Source: Dioscorea cayenensis subsp. rotundata
Lineage: Eukaryota > Streptophyta > Magnoliopsida > Dioscoreales > Dioscoreaceae
Direction of reading: 5' to 3'
Assembly (NCBI RefSeq): GCF_009730915.1
Contig: NC_052480.1
Coordinates: forward strand, 3,348,001-3,412,000
DNA: 64,000 nucleotides
Shown: piece after piece, positions 22,066-33,479 of the stretch
Layout: the number at the start of each line of letters is the position of its first letter
Numbering within the stretch: position 1 is the first letter of the stretch
Translations under genes and position numbers: made by a program
Notes under the pieces: model-generated
Databases searched by the model: none
What the model was told of the DNA's origin: nothing
Seen by the model: only the letters and a program-made list of their open reading frames with translations

Positions 22066-23384
22066 CAGACCTTATGGAGTCGACCATTTTTCGTCACCGG
22101 GTAAATGACGAGCTTCCTTGATCCAAGCATTGAACGACTCCACGACGTTCGAATACATCTCACCCCAACGATCACCTCCGAACAGATAATTCGACCAATG
22201 TGCCATATCCGATTTATTAATCAACCAATGATGAGCTTCGGGTGATATGGCCTGCAGTTCATTCACGGTATCATCGAAATCTTTAGCCGTGGATGCCCAC
22301 GCAATGCGGAAGCATATAGACCGAAAGCACTCCTCCCTCAATGCCTTCCCAAGTCCGACATTGGCTTTTCATAAAATTGGCCTCCAAATGTCGAAGGCAG
22401 ATGACGCATGTGGCGAAGAAGGGAAGACTCTCGCAATTGCGCTCACAAGGCCCTTGGACTCGTCCGACACGAAGGTAATTATCTCATGATAATCTCCACC
22501 CTCGTATAAGGCATCGCCCAACTTAGATATGAACCAAGTCCAATTGGCATCGGTCTCGTTGTCGACTATACCGAAGGCGACGTGGAAAAAAACCATTGTT
22601 ACCATCTTTCCCCTGCTGGCACCCGATGAGTGTACCCCGATATTTTTCCAAGGAGGTGGGTACCATCGAGAAAGCAAAGACGGCCCGCAAGCCCTCTTGA
22701 ATCCCACAATACACGCTGCCGAAAGAAAAGAATGCACGCTTTAAAACGATCACCGTCTCTCTCCACGATCGCAACGCCGCGGGATTTGTCTCGACCCACC
22801 TTTATCCACATACCAAAGCAAACAGATCATAGCTGGAGATGTCATCGCTGCGTCGAGGACCACCCGGGCATGCTCTTTTTCCCAACCAAGCCTCGCTTGT
22901 ATGGTATGTGGACACCATGTTCCCGCAACATGTCCTTCCCGAATGTCGATGGCCTTGTACAAGGGACGGTCCTTGAGCTTCTGAATCACTCGTGCGCTAA
23001 CCCATTTTTTGGACGCTTTCGGATGTGACGCCGAACCTATGCCACCACCGCAAGTGTGTGACGGGTTGATTGTCTTGATTCTGAAAGTATTTTTGTTATA
23101 CTCTTTTGATGCATGAAGGCGCCAACGACAACCATCGGCAGCGCATTCCACAGTCACCCGATGTTTTTCGTTCTTTATGAATTTGAAGTCAAAATTCCTT
23201 TTGATTGCATGATTTCGAAGTACATCCCTGAAATGTTTGACACCGTCAAAACGTTGACCAATATCCAACGACAACACTTCAGAATGATCTGACGAGGAAG
23301 GAAGACATCCCACACCGTCAGGGTCACCATGGGGATGAATGGGAGCACTCGCAGAATCTGAATTCCTGCCAACACTTCAGTCAA

Positions 23385-23571
23385 ATGAAAAGATCAATAT
23401 GTTAAGCGGAGAATATAATGTTTAAGCGATAATGACAATAGTTAAACGTTAAATTAAATACTTAAACAATTAACTAATAACGTAAAGGACTAGTACAATA
23501 TGTTAACCAGTGACGGACATATTTAAACAATAATGACCCCAGACAACTGAAATAATTAAAAGAAAAGGAAC
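23385..23571 (-). repeat. intron array of eight 20-nt units in the MULE-B transposase
   Basis: On the minus strand, after a GTAAGT donor, eight successive units are each exactly 20 nt. They include TTATTGTTTAAATATGTCCG, TTTAACGTTTAACTATTGTC, ATTATCGCTTAAACATTATA and TTCTCCGCTTAACATATTGA. The last unit leads into the acceptor TTGGCAG. This is the clearest example of the periodic intron. Confidence 0.9.
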
Positions 23572-24099
23572 TTACAACGAGTAAACCTCGTTTTCATTAG
23601 GATTCGGCAATGGCACATTTTCTGTCTCGACGACAAGATCAACTACAGCACATTTGAAGATGGAGTGGACGTGACACATCCGATGGAAGTCAACATCGTT
23701 TTCTATTGGGCAAACCGTTTTATATCCATCTGGTGTGATGAACTTAACCCTGACAAGAGAAACTTCGAGACCCCATCGCTCACATATCTCAGCTAACACC
23801 AATTCCCAAGAAGTCTGAGCCGTGAACATTAGCACTCTTCCCTCCCCGTTGAATCTAGCAATACCACAAAAACTCTCCATAATATATCGGTCGAAAACCA
23901 AATCGATACAAAACCAAATGAAATGAAGAACAAAACGAAGACGACGAAGAAGAAGTAGAAGATGTAAAAGTACAAACAAAGCAGTCGAATCGCAAACAAA
24001 AAAGTGCACAGTTGTATGCATAGAAGTTAGATTAGACGTGATGTGATTGGGCGGTATTTTTCCCTCCATCCCAAGGGCAAAAAGGGAAATATATGTCAT

Positions 24100-25965
24100 T
24101 GTCGCGAGGAAGACATGTTGTCATCGTTCGAATGAAAGTTCTCAACTCAACATGAGTCTCTGTGTAAACGTCAAGCTTTTTATGTTTAAACAGATACATA
24201 TAGTGTTTAAAATAACGGTTAACCTGCTTTAACTAAAAGTCTATATCATGTAAATAATATGTTATTGTTTAAATTGAATGCTTTTCATCGACAACGCTGC
24301 TGCTAGATGGGTACCTCCCGGGTCACTGCTTTAAACATATTTACGTATTTTTCTTAAACACCGTTGTCGTTGTTTAAAGAGTAACTCGAGTATTGTTTAA
24401 CTTTTTCTATTGTTTACAATGACGCCTTTTTGTTTCCCACATTGTTTTTTTACTAGGTCTCCTGTTTAAATTTCGAAGTTCACATACAACACGATTGTTT
24501 CGCTTTTATTTATAAAAGATTTACAACATTTTACAACATTTACAAAGATTTACAACATTTACAACATTTACAAAGATTTACAACATTTACAACATTTACA
24601 ACGTCCGCTCGGACTTTTGGACACTCACGACTCGACCCTCGTGATAATCGAAACAAGTGTCTCAGACATTCGAATGCTCACGGCGTCAGATAACAAGCGC
24701 ATCAACTTGAACCCGCAAAACGCATACAACATTAAAAAGGTTAAACAACACACATTCATGAAAAACGACTATTAATCAATGTGTCAGTGGTAGGACTTAA
24801 ACGATCGATCCCGATAGTTAAACACGTAACGTAATAGCTAGTACACCCGACGCCATTTTTCTTAAACGTTAACGTAAAAGTCTCAGTGGTAAATGTCAAC
24901 CCTCGTCTTAAAAGGATGTTTCACGATCTCCTCCTCTAGAGAATCCTCCGCAATCACGCAATACGTGAAAACTTTCTTTTTCATACCCAAGTCGAAATGC
25001 TCTCTTAATTGCTTTCCCGTCATCCATCACTGGAGAATCCTCCGTGATTCGTGCATTATGAGAGGACTTCGGCTCAGGTGAGAAAAAGATAGTTTAACTA
25101 GTTCGGTGATTACGGCTAATCGATTCTCAAGATAAGGAAGAAGGCTCACGAAACATCCTTTCGGGATAGAGTGGTTGTCCATGGGAAGAGGAGGAAGAGG
25201 AGGAGGAGGAGGAGGAGGAGGATGATGAGGACGACGAGGAGTGGTCAGTCCATGGGGAGGGTTCTTCCCGGTTATTTATGGTGTGAAGTCCACAAGCGGT
25301 CGACTCTTCAGATCCGAGAAAAAAGTTAAACGCACAGTCGCCGACATCGATCGATGAGAACGAACGGGTGTTCGGGAATGTATATTACGCGCATAAGAAT
25401 TAATGCCGCCATTAATTCTACGCACGGGATACCATAACCTCGCCACCGCCACGCGCCACATGCCAACAATTCAGATCAAACGAAAAAGATCACCGCTTTT
25501 ACGCAGAGACTTTGAGAATTTACACGCTTTATGAATAGTTATACATGTAAAGATAATGTTAAACGGAGATGGGAAGTATTAAACGGATATGACAATTATT
25601 AAACATATTAGTAAAAATATTTAAACGGATAATAGCAAATAGTTAAACATTATTTAAAAATATACAAATAGATAACCATAAACGAGAAGAACTTTACAAC
25701 GAAATGAACTCGTCGTAATCATCGCTCTTCTCGTCAGTAATACAACTTTACAACCATAAACGAGAAGACGACAATGGCACATGCTCGCCTCGACAATAAA
25801 AATCGACTACGACTCATTTCGAAGATGAAGTGCACTCGACCAATCCGATGGAAATCAATTTCATTTTCTGCTCGAGAAACCGATTTATATATTTCGGGTA
25901 TGATAATGAGGAGAATAACAAGATGTAATGTAACTCCTTGGCATTGTCTATCAGAAACCAAGCGA
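24100..25965 (-). pseudogene. second, deleted MULE of the same family fused to MULE-B
   Basis: The stretch contains plus-oriented TTTAAA repeat units (24140-24480), the tail of a protease gene side. It also has a C-terminal transposase stretch with SWIM-like similarity (about 25240-25480, matching 21560-21700), and a second PB1-like exon remnant (about 25690-25960, matching 23572-23760). The stretch is followed directly by the right terminal repeat. It is best read as a separate element that lost its left half and middle, joined at about 24095. Confidence 0.6.
24515..24604 (+). repeat. TTTACAACA minisatellite
   Basis: The 9-10-bp units TTTACAACA and TTTACAAAGA alternate about nine times inside the second MULE remnant. 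Confidence 0.9.
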
Positions 25966-26524
25966 AAAGCCCTTCAAAAGGTTGAACACGATGTGATTTG
26001 GCGCTTTCCTTTCCCACCATTTTTCGGGGCCAAAAATGGGATTTCACAACATGGACCCATTTGAAGTGAACGGTAGGGGGTAAAAGGGAAGTTAAACACT
26101 AACGGAAGGGCTGTCCGTGGTGTGTAAAAGTAGGAGGGGGTTTTTGGGAAGTTTTGAAAATTACGAGGGGTGAACAGTAATTTTCCCTTAAAAAAAATAA
26201 AGAAAAACAGTACAAGTTAAAAAACTGCATAGAAAAAATTGATAATAGTCTCGCAAAAAATGAATTAAAAAAAAAAACAAAAATAACAGGAGCCGGAGGA
26301 AGAAAAAGCAGAGTCGATAAAAATTACCATATGATAATAAAAGCCTTTTCGAGCAGAGAAAAAGAGCCTTTTCAAGTCGAGAAGAAAAAGAGCATAAAAC
26401 TATGTTATTATAAAAATATATTACCATTAATATGATAAATGAAAAGATAAATTAAAAGTTGTTTATTTTAAAGTTTTTTTATTGATCGGCAAAACCATCC
26501 AAGTATCTTACTGACTTACTTTAA

Positions 26525-27236
26525 GATTGTGTTTGATTGCCAACATGGAAAATGACTGGAAAAAAAAAATTCCATGGAATATTTTTCCATAGAAAAATTT
26601 TATATGGAAAATAAAAAAAAGTCGTTTGATTAGGATTATTTTCTAGCTAGAAAATAAAAAAAAAAAAATCAGATTTTGTTGTTTGATTGCTCTTATCTCT
26701 CCATGGAAAAAACCTCGTATGATTGCATCAGTTTTCCCTCGAAAAAATTCACATTTTTCATGGAAATTTTTTTAAAAACTATTAAAATTAATCATCAAAA
26801 CGTCGCGAGATCTGTTATAAATTTATTTAAAATATTATCAACTTATATAATTTATTTTTTTAAAAAAATTAAAAAGAAAAGAAAAAACTTTTCTTTTAAT
26901 TTTTTTTAAAAAGTTATTTTAAAATTATAAAGTGGAATTGAATCTTACCATCAAAACGTTGCGAGATCTGTTCACTGATTTGGATAAATTTATTTAAAAT
27001 ATTATCAAGATATATAATTTATTTTTTTAAAAAAAATTTTTAAAAAAAAAGAAAAAAAATTTCTTTTAAATTTTAAAAGAAAATTTATTTTAAATATTTC
27101 AATTGTATGTTATTTTTTCACATAACCTTACGTTTTTCCTGGAAAAGTGAAAAAAAAAATTTTGGCAAACAGACTATTTAGCTAGAAAATGACCGTGGAA
27201 AATTTTTCTAGAAAAAAAAGATAATCAAATACAGCC
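26525..27236. mobile_element. PIF/Harbinger-type MITE with TAA target site (unit 2 only)
   Basis: The ends GATTGTGTTTGATT and, inverted, GGCTGTATTTGATT are bounded by TAA on both sides (26522-26524 and 27237-27239). Unit 1 has the empty site CTCTAAAATC near 8699-8708. The interior holds direct repeats (ATCAAAACGT..GCGAGATCTGTT twice near 26790 and 26950) and no transposase. Confidence 0.85.
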
Positions 27237-27245
27237 TAAAATCTA

Positions 27246-27565
27246 TCTACAAAATAGTCCCTGTACTTTTCTTTTTCTTCTCTTTTGGTCCCTCTATTAA
27301 AAAATACTTCCGACTAGTCCCTCTACTTTTGAAAATGTGCTCACTTAGTTAAAAATGCTCCCAACCAGTCCCTCTACTTTTAGAAATGTGCCCACTTAGT
27401 CCCTCTAAGTGGGCACATTTCTAAAAGTAGAGGGACTGGTTGGGAGCATTTTTAACTAAGTGTGCACATTTTCAAAAGTAGAGGGACTAGTCGGGAGCAT
27501 TTCTGAGTAGAGGGACCAAAAGGGAAGAGAGAGAAAAGTAGAGGGACCAACTAGGGTATTATATC
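27246..27565. mobile_element. near-perfect palindromic Mutator-like MITE, copy a
   Basis: The two halves are inverted copies meeting near 27400. The central arms of 33 bp around GTGCCCACTTAG are perfectly paired with a 5-nt centre. The flanks TAAAATCTA and TAAAATATA fit a 9-bp target duplication, single in unit 1. The left end has diverged from copies b and c. Confidence 0.8.
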
Positions 27566-27630
27566 TAAAATATAGTTATGAATATGCCTTTAATGTATCG
27601 CTCCCACGGGTGTAAGACTAGTTATTTATA

Positions 27631-27956
27631 GGTATAATCACCAAAATAGTCCCTGTACTTTTCTCTCTCTTCACTTTTGGTCCCTCTATTCAAAAATGCT
27701 CCCGACTAGTCCCTCTATTTTTTAAAATGTGCTACTTAGTTAAAAATGCTCCCAATCAGTCCCTCTACTTTTAAAAATGTGTCCACTTAGAAGGACTAAG
27801 TGGGCACATTTCTAAAAGTAGAGGAACTGGTTGGGAGCAATTTTAACTAAGTGGGCACATTTTCAAAAGTAGAGGGACTAATCGGGAGTATTTCTGAGTA
27901 GAGGGACCAAAAGGAAAGAGAGAGAAGAGTAGAGGAACCAACTAGGGTATTATACC
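27631..27956. mobile_element. palindromic Mutator-like MITE, copy b
   Basis: The ends are GGTATAATCACC and, inverted, GGTATAATACCC. TTATTTATA is duplicated exactly on both sides (27622-27630 and 27957-27965). Unit 1 has one TTATTTATA near 8785. The body is the same palindromic family as copy a. Confidence 0.9.
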
Positions 27957-28324
27957 TTATTTATAAGACTATAACATAAGATTATAAAAATAAAATCTTG
28001 ATCTTTATTAATCTTATCATTAATGACATATTTGAATCTATACGATAAGGTTATAAATCTTTGTATAAAAATTATAAATGACATTAAATTTTTAAAAATA
28101 TATAATAAAAATGAGTATTAAACTGCCAATTTTATAAAAATATATTTTTTTGGGTATTGGGATTATTTATTTAGCTCTTTTCGTTTATTTGATTTATAAA
28201 ATTAAAAATAAGTAAAATTATAAATAAATAAATAAATGCCATAATAGTTATTTTGGAATAATTTTTTTTTCTCACTTTATAGTAGAGAATAGAGGAAAGA
28301 ACTTTCTTATTTTCTGTGTTTTGA

Positions 28325-28334
28325 GCGGGGAAAA
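28325..28334 (+). promoter_or_regulatory. E2F-like site before SANT copy 2
   Basis: GCGGGGAAAA just upstream of the start codon fits the degenerate E2F pattern on the opposite strand. Copy 4 has the canonical GCGGGAAA at the same place, and copy 1 has lost it (GCGTGGAAAA). Function is inferred only. Confidence 0.35.
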
Positions 28335-28336
28335 TA

Positions 28337-31300
28337 ATGGCGACGAGCGGTGATCCATCGAGACCTCAACCTGGAACCGCCGCTGGAGGTGGTGGTATTC
28401 CGGCACACGGAGTAGTGTGGACGACCGAGGAGGATGAGATCTTGAGGGAAGGTCTCGAAAAGTGATTGTTTTTTCTTTCTCCCTTTTGGATTTGAATGTT
28501 TTCTTGTTTGTTTCTTAATAGACTACTTGTTTTTAGATGTGGAGTGATTAAAAATCAAGATGTTGGCAAGTTGATGTTTGTGTGATGATTGGTACTGGTT
28601 TTATTGTAATGATTTAAGGGGTGATGAGGTTTATGAGTGTTAGAACCGAACCATGGTTTTGTGATTTATGATTCATGACTGGTGCTGGCTGTGGTTGATA
28701 CATTAATGAACAATTTACATTAACTGTTGTTTCCTCATGATTTTGCGAAAACGGATGTCTTTTCTGGTCATGCTACTTGAATTTAATAAGCTTTGATGAG
28801 CAATATGTGAAATCTATTTTGATGATCTTATAAATTTCTAGGCACTACCAGAATCCCACTCTTGCCGCATGTGAGGAAATTGCAGCAGCATTGCCTAGAA
28901 AGACAATCCTCGATGTGGGCCTGAGGTGTGAATGGTTGTTGGTGGCAGTAAGTATTGATGACTTGCTAGCTCTGCTTTTAGCCTATGCTAATTCATGCTC
29001 ACTGTACTCATGGCTGCATATGTGCAAATAGTTCATCAAGCATTCACAAATTTGACATAGATGACTTCCATTCTATGAGCCTACCGATTTAATATTTGAG
29101 CATGGGGGAATGTCAACTGTAAAGACATTTTGGAAAAATCCCACTGATTTGCTAACTATGTTAAGTTGACTTAGCATGCCCAAATATGCTAATGATGGAG
29201 TTTATGGAGAAAACTGTATAATTCAAAAGATTTATTTCCCTTTTTCCTCCATTCTTGTGTATAGGTTGTTTTGAAGGTCAATAGTTTGTTGCTCTTTTTA
29301 TGTATTGAGTAACAATTACTTTTTATTTTTTAATATTTGTTTAATGGATGCTTGTAGATAACATAGCATCCTGTATAGCTAAGTGAGATTTTATGTAAAC
29401 TGAACTAAGAATAGCCTACCATTGTTGTAGTGTTGGACCATGTTACTTGAATATGTTTAGCGTAAACAATTTTTGAGAAACCACCTTTTTCTCTCAATTG
29501 CACTAACTTGTCTTGCTTTTGTTTTGTTTACTAACAAAAGAAAGCAAAAAGAAAACTAGAGATGGCCATTGCATTTCAATAATAAATTGTGTCAAAAAGG
29601 TTAGTTGATCATATTTTGGATGCACACATTTCTATTTGTAAAGATTTTGTGTTTCTGCGTGCTATATATCTAAAACTGCCCAGTGTAGTTGAGTCACATG
29701 GTGTAATGTTCATTTCAAACTTTGATAGTTTGATGGGGAAAGAAAGAAAACTTAACTTGAGTTTGTTTCTTCGATATTTTGGCAACTCCTAAATATTAAG
29801 TTCTGGATATCTTAGTGACTTATACAGGTCTTTAGTAGAGAGAAAAATAAAATAAAATAAAATAAAGACCAATAGATGTCTGTAAATATGGACCTTGCTT
29901 TAAAATGTCTTTATCTTTGGTATCCTCATCACAGATATTTGTCAACTCTTTCATGCATATATGTATATATATTTCTCATATTCTTTTTCTCTACGTAAGG
30001 TATAAGATTCATTAGGTAAAATATTATGGCCTTGGCAATTGAAGTCTGAATTGTGTGCACAAGTTACTGGCTTACTGCTATGCTTAAAACCATTCTTGGG
30101 ATGAGTCACTTGGATGTTTCAAACAAAATTTTGTCAACTGGGCAACCCAATTTGAAGAGATGGGAGCACTGGTAATGAAGAAGTTTGAAACCAAATCAAT
30201 GGCATCTATTGTTCATCATGTGCAAAATGCTACCACGTTTGAAGTTAACATGGCAACAGACCTTTCAAACTGTTATGTCAGCTAGAAACATTTATTTTGT
30301 GGAAACCATGCACCTGACTGGGAAAATTGGATATTCTCAAAGAAAATGATAGTTAACTGTTTTTTTTTTTGTAAAAAAAAATATACTTGAAGTGATTTCA
30401 AAATCTTGCATGCATTTATGATGTTATAATATTGTTGTTTTTCTTCTCAGAAATGTCAGCCAACTATAAAGTGATGAGAATTTGATCTTCTTGTTGCAGG
30501 AAAAAATCACAGATCTCTCAAATTATCACATGTTGCGGCCATTAGCAATGTCTAGTGAAGGTATTAATGCAGATAGAGGTTTGATGGTTTTCTTCTTCCT
30601 TCCATCCATTATATTCCAATATAATCAAGTGAACCATTCATATTTTTCATAATTAAAATAATATCATATTTATTTGGCAGAAAATTTTCTTTTCTCGTCT
30701 CAGACATGGGTCTTAGATTTGATGAGGTTATTGATGCGGGCAAAAAAGGTAAACGGGTATTTTTGATGTAGGGTATCATTATTTTGATAATCAAACAACA
30801 CATCTGCAAGAGAGTCTCTTGTATAAAGAAAGAAATATAGTGAAGCTCAATTAAATTTTTCTCTTATAACTTAAATAGCTAAAAGCTATTAGTTCTAGTT
30901 CATAAAATACTTAATTCCTCATTATAATAGATTAGTAGTTTGTCAAACCGCTCCATAAATTCACTTGAAGAACTAAACAATAGCATCAACTAATATAATT
31001 TATGTATGCAGTAGGTAAATCAGAACAATGAAATTCGAAGATGGGCTGATATATGATTAGTTTCAATCTGAAAAGTATACTAAAACATAGGTGTCAAGCA
31101 TCACTAAATTGATATGCACGTTTGTGAAGCATAGCTGAAGGCAGTGGGATCCTATTTTTCTGTTAAAAATGAGTAATACAAGGCTTGTCTGGATAATGTT
31201 GGAAGACACGCTTATACATCACATTTCCCAGCGATGCATATACTGAGTATTTTGTGTTTGGAAGGGGATGGATCCATAACAATAATTGTCCATCTTATTT

Positions 31301-32514
31301 TAGGAAACATTGCTTTTGCTACAAATTTGCTTTATTATTCACTTTTATTTGTTTTCAGACAATGGTGAGGCGAGAAGAAACCTCCTTGACTCAACTGAAG
31401 ATATTCTGAAGAAAGTTCGTGAAAATCCCCAGGTAATCATCAATCAAATGTTTTCATAACATCTTTTAATATGCTTTATTTACTAACAGAAATCAGGCTT
31501 AAATGTTTGTATTAGTTCTGTAAGTTACAATCATGTCTAGGAATTAAATTGAAATCCTTTAAGATCTTTTTTGACTTTAATCATATTGAATTGTGTCATT
31601 ATATTTGTGTGTTTTTGGATATGGACTTTCTGGCGAGATAATGCACATAGCATGGTCATAGATGTCTTTGTGATGTTTTTGCAGACAAACGAAAACATGG
31701 AACTTCTCTACTGTGCATTGAAGAATATTGTCAAATTTATGGAGTATTACTGGTAGATTATTCTTTATCATTGAATAAAGGAACCTCATTGATTTGCATA
31801 TGCTCATGATTGAATGTCTGTCTTGTGCTTCTTTTTCATGTTAACACCCATCTTATAGTCTGTTCCATTTAAATGATTCAATGGTATCTTCTATCTAGAT
31901 CCCTTTCATTTGACCATGCTGACATATTTTTGGGAAAGAGGAGCGGGGCGAACCCACTAAAGACCCAGTGACGCGCATGCCCTCGCTGGAATAAATGGGG
32001 ATGGGGCCGCGCTCACATGGGCGCTGGAATCACCCATACACAACCACTATTCACAACTCCCAGAAATGTGCCCTCAGCCGAGAATCGAACTCTCACCACT
32101 CGGTGAGAGCTCTATCGTCGACCCGTGTACCAATAGACCCAAAGGTCGTTGGTACCATGCTGACATATTTTGACTACCTGCAATTATAATTTCCAAACAA
32201 GACAGAAATTCTGCTTTTTTTTTCTCAAACTAAAATGAAATTAACTTGATGGCGCTTCACTTACTTCTGCTAACAGGGAAAAAAAAAAACAATTTACTTG
32301 TAAGAGAAGTTTTGTACCAAGGCTTCAATATATTTAGAAATCTAGAAATCGATAAGGAGATGTGCTCTCTTGCCAATAGTGATTATACTTTCAACATTGT
32401 TCATGTTGATAAGGAAAAATTTTGTTTGATGCATTAATTTTTTTCTGATAGATTTCACATGAATTCTGAACATGGTTGGAATTTCACTGCAGGACTAATG
32501 GTGCCCAAAAGTGA
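28337..32514 (+). CDS. SANT/Myb-like, DUF3755-type protein, copy 2 (short form)
   Basis: Exons 28337-28461, 28842-28947, 29552-29599, 30500-30560, 31359-31432, 31685-31752 and 32493-32514 join in frame to about 167 codons. The product has a Gly-rich N-terminus, a SANT-like segment (VVWTTEEDEILREGLEK, then AALPRKTILDVGLRCEW) and a helical segment (ENMELLYCALKNIVKF). This matches plant DUF3755 proteins such as Arabidopsis At3g07565, an assignment made from memory. Compared with copy 4, the normal exon 3 acceptor is lost; the in-frame AG at 29550-29551 would restore splicing, or exon 3 could be skipped in frame. A 2-nt shift in the last exon brings an early stop, removing the MPPLPV tail. It may be an expressed shortened paralogue or an early pseudogene. 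A SINE sits in intron 6. Confidence 0.55.
31931..32153 (-). mobile_element. tRNA-derived SINE in intron 6 of SANT copy 2
   Basis: An 18-bp target duplication (ACCATGCTGACATATTTT) flanks the element exactly. Copy 1 has the uninterrupted site near 13527. On the minus strand a B-box-like GAGTTCGATTCTC and an upstream A-box-like region are visible. The 223-bp body is GC-rich, unlike the surrounding intron. A worn relative lies at 61395-61480. Confidence 0.85.
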
Positions 32515-33479
32515 GCAGAGAAAAATGCCACCACGTCATGTGAATTTGAATAAGTGACTTGCGCAGTTTACGTAGGCCGGAGTTCCAATTGATCTTATGG
32601 TGCATTATCACAATAGGGATTACTTGTTCAAATCCACTTGTAGATATACGTTGTTGTTGTTTTTGCCAATTTCCAAAAAAAAAACAAGTCTTTTATTGTC
32701 CAATGTTCTCATGGCATGGTTGAAAATTGACGATGAAGATAACAAATCTTTCTCAATAATGTTCTCTTTTTATTTTTTAATTCTTACTTAACTTAAGTTT
32801 GTCTTGTATTTTTAGTAAAAATTGTTTTAGGATTATCAAAATAATCATGAAAACACAGGGAGATTAAATTAAAATTTAGATATGCATGTTATTGTTTTTA
32901 TTTGTATGTATTTTTGTATATGAATTTCTAAATTTAGGGAGTAAAACAAAATCAGTTTCGAATCCTTGAATTGTAATTGTCACCAGCTGATTAATTCACT
33001 ATGCCTACCTCATCTAAATCAAGAAAGGCTCTCATGGATGCACTAAATATTTTTCCATAAATTAAAACTTTTAATTGAAAAAAATAGTTGCAACTAAATA
33101 GGACAAAAATAAGGCTATGATAGTAATTTCATTTTCTTTTTAATCTCTGGCTTTCAACTAAAAATTGTTTATTAAGCATGACTATATAATTTAAAAAATC
33201 TAAAATTTTACTCGTGTAATTTAAATGCCTCAATGGATAAATGTTTGATTTTTGACTAATCTCTTTATACTTATCAATTCTCATGTTAATAATAATAATT
33301 CTAATTTCAAATAATTTTTTTTATTTTAATAATAATTTTTTTAAAATATTGGGTTAAAAAAGATATTTAAATAATTATAAAAGAGATGAGGGTTAAACTA
33401 AAAAAATATTTTAAAATACCCAGTCAGTCAGCACGCATATGCTGACTGGCCATTGATGTGATAGTCATCTTATGGACGG
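32515..33479. other. tail downstream of SANT copy 2
   Basis: No gene is seen. Parts recur after MULE-0 (3885-3970) and after the fragment at 41860 (42270-42420), marking the right edge of the ancestral unit. A 9-bp hairpin CAGTCAGCA/TGCTGACTG lies near 33426-33450. Confidence 0.6.

Larger units (their letters stand above)
21340..23880 (-). pseudogene. MULE-B MuDR-type transposase, frameshifted
   Basis: Exon 1 (23572-23880) starts MESFCGIARFNGEGR and encodes a PB1-like domain. After an intron (about 23369-23571) come the MuDR zinc domain (CRWRLHASKEYNKN, HTCGGG) and the MULE catalytic core. All three acidic positions are visible: FLDGTHLLGK, FVSDESKGL and NVVESFNAW. A SWIM zinc finger (RRWQVYGIPCKHACAAI) and a worn zinc knuckle ending SCNET follow. 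The catalytic region is spread over at least three frames, with breaks near 22810, 22620 and 22340. A repeat-filled spacer interrupts it at about 21895-22065. It would act in the nucleus on the element ends. It is one of the more complete copies here but still inactive. Confidence 0.8.
16542..26187. mobile_element. MULE-B, composite Ulp1-bearing Mutator-like element
   Basis: The left end starts GTGGAAATTGCC and the right end finishes AGTAATTTTCCC, both flanked by TTAAAAAAA-type sequence. The left part (16542 to about 24095) has a Ulp1/DUF1985 gene on plus and a MuDR-type transposase on minus. The inner part of a right terminus follows (TGTGATTGGGCGGT near 24045). That terminus is cut off, and a second, deleted element of the same family continues to the right end. 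The site is the same as that of MULE-A in unit 1 but the orientation is opposite. All genes carry frameshifts or stops. Confidence 0.8.
15755..32735. repeat. tandem segmental duplication, unit 2
   Basis: This is the homologue of 4455-14108, larger because of the long MULE-B and five additional small transposons. Each of the five is flanked by its own target duplication and absent from unit 1. Confidence 0.9.

Noticed and set aside
23572-24099. Start of the MULE-B transposase at 24099
   Set aside because: The upstream extension covers the purine/pyrimidine leader and terminal repeat. MULE-A (and MULE-0, with Ile) align from MESF at 23880.
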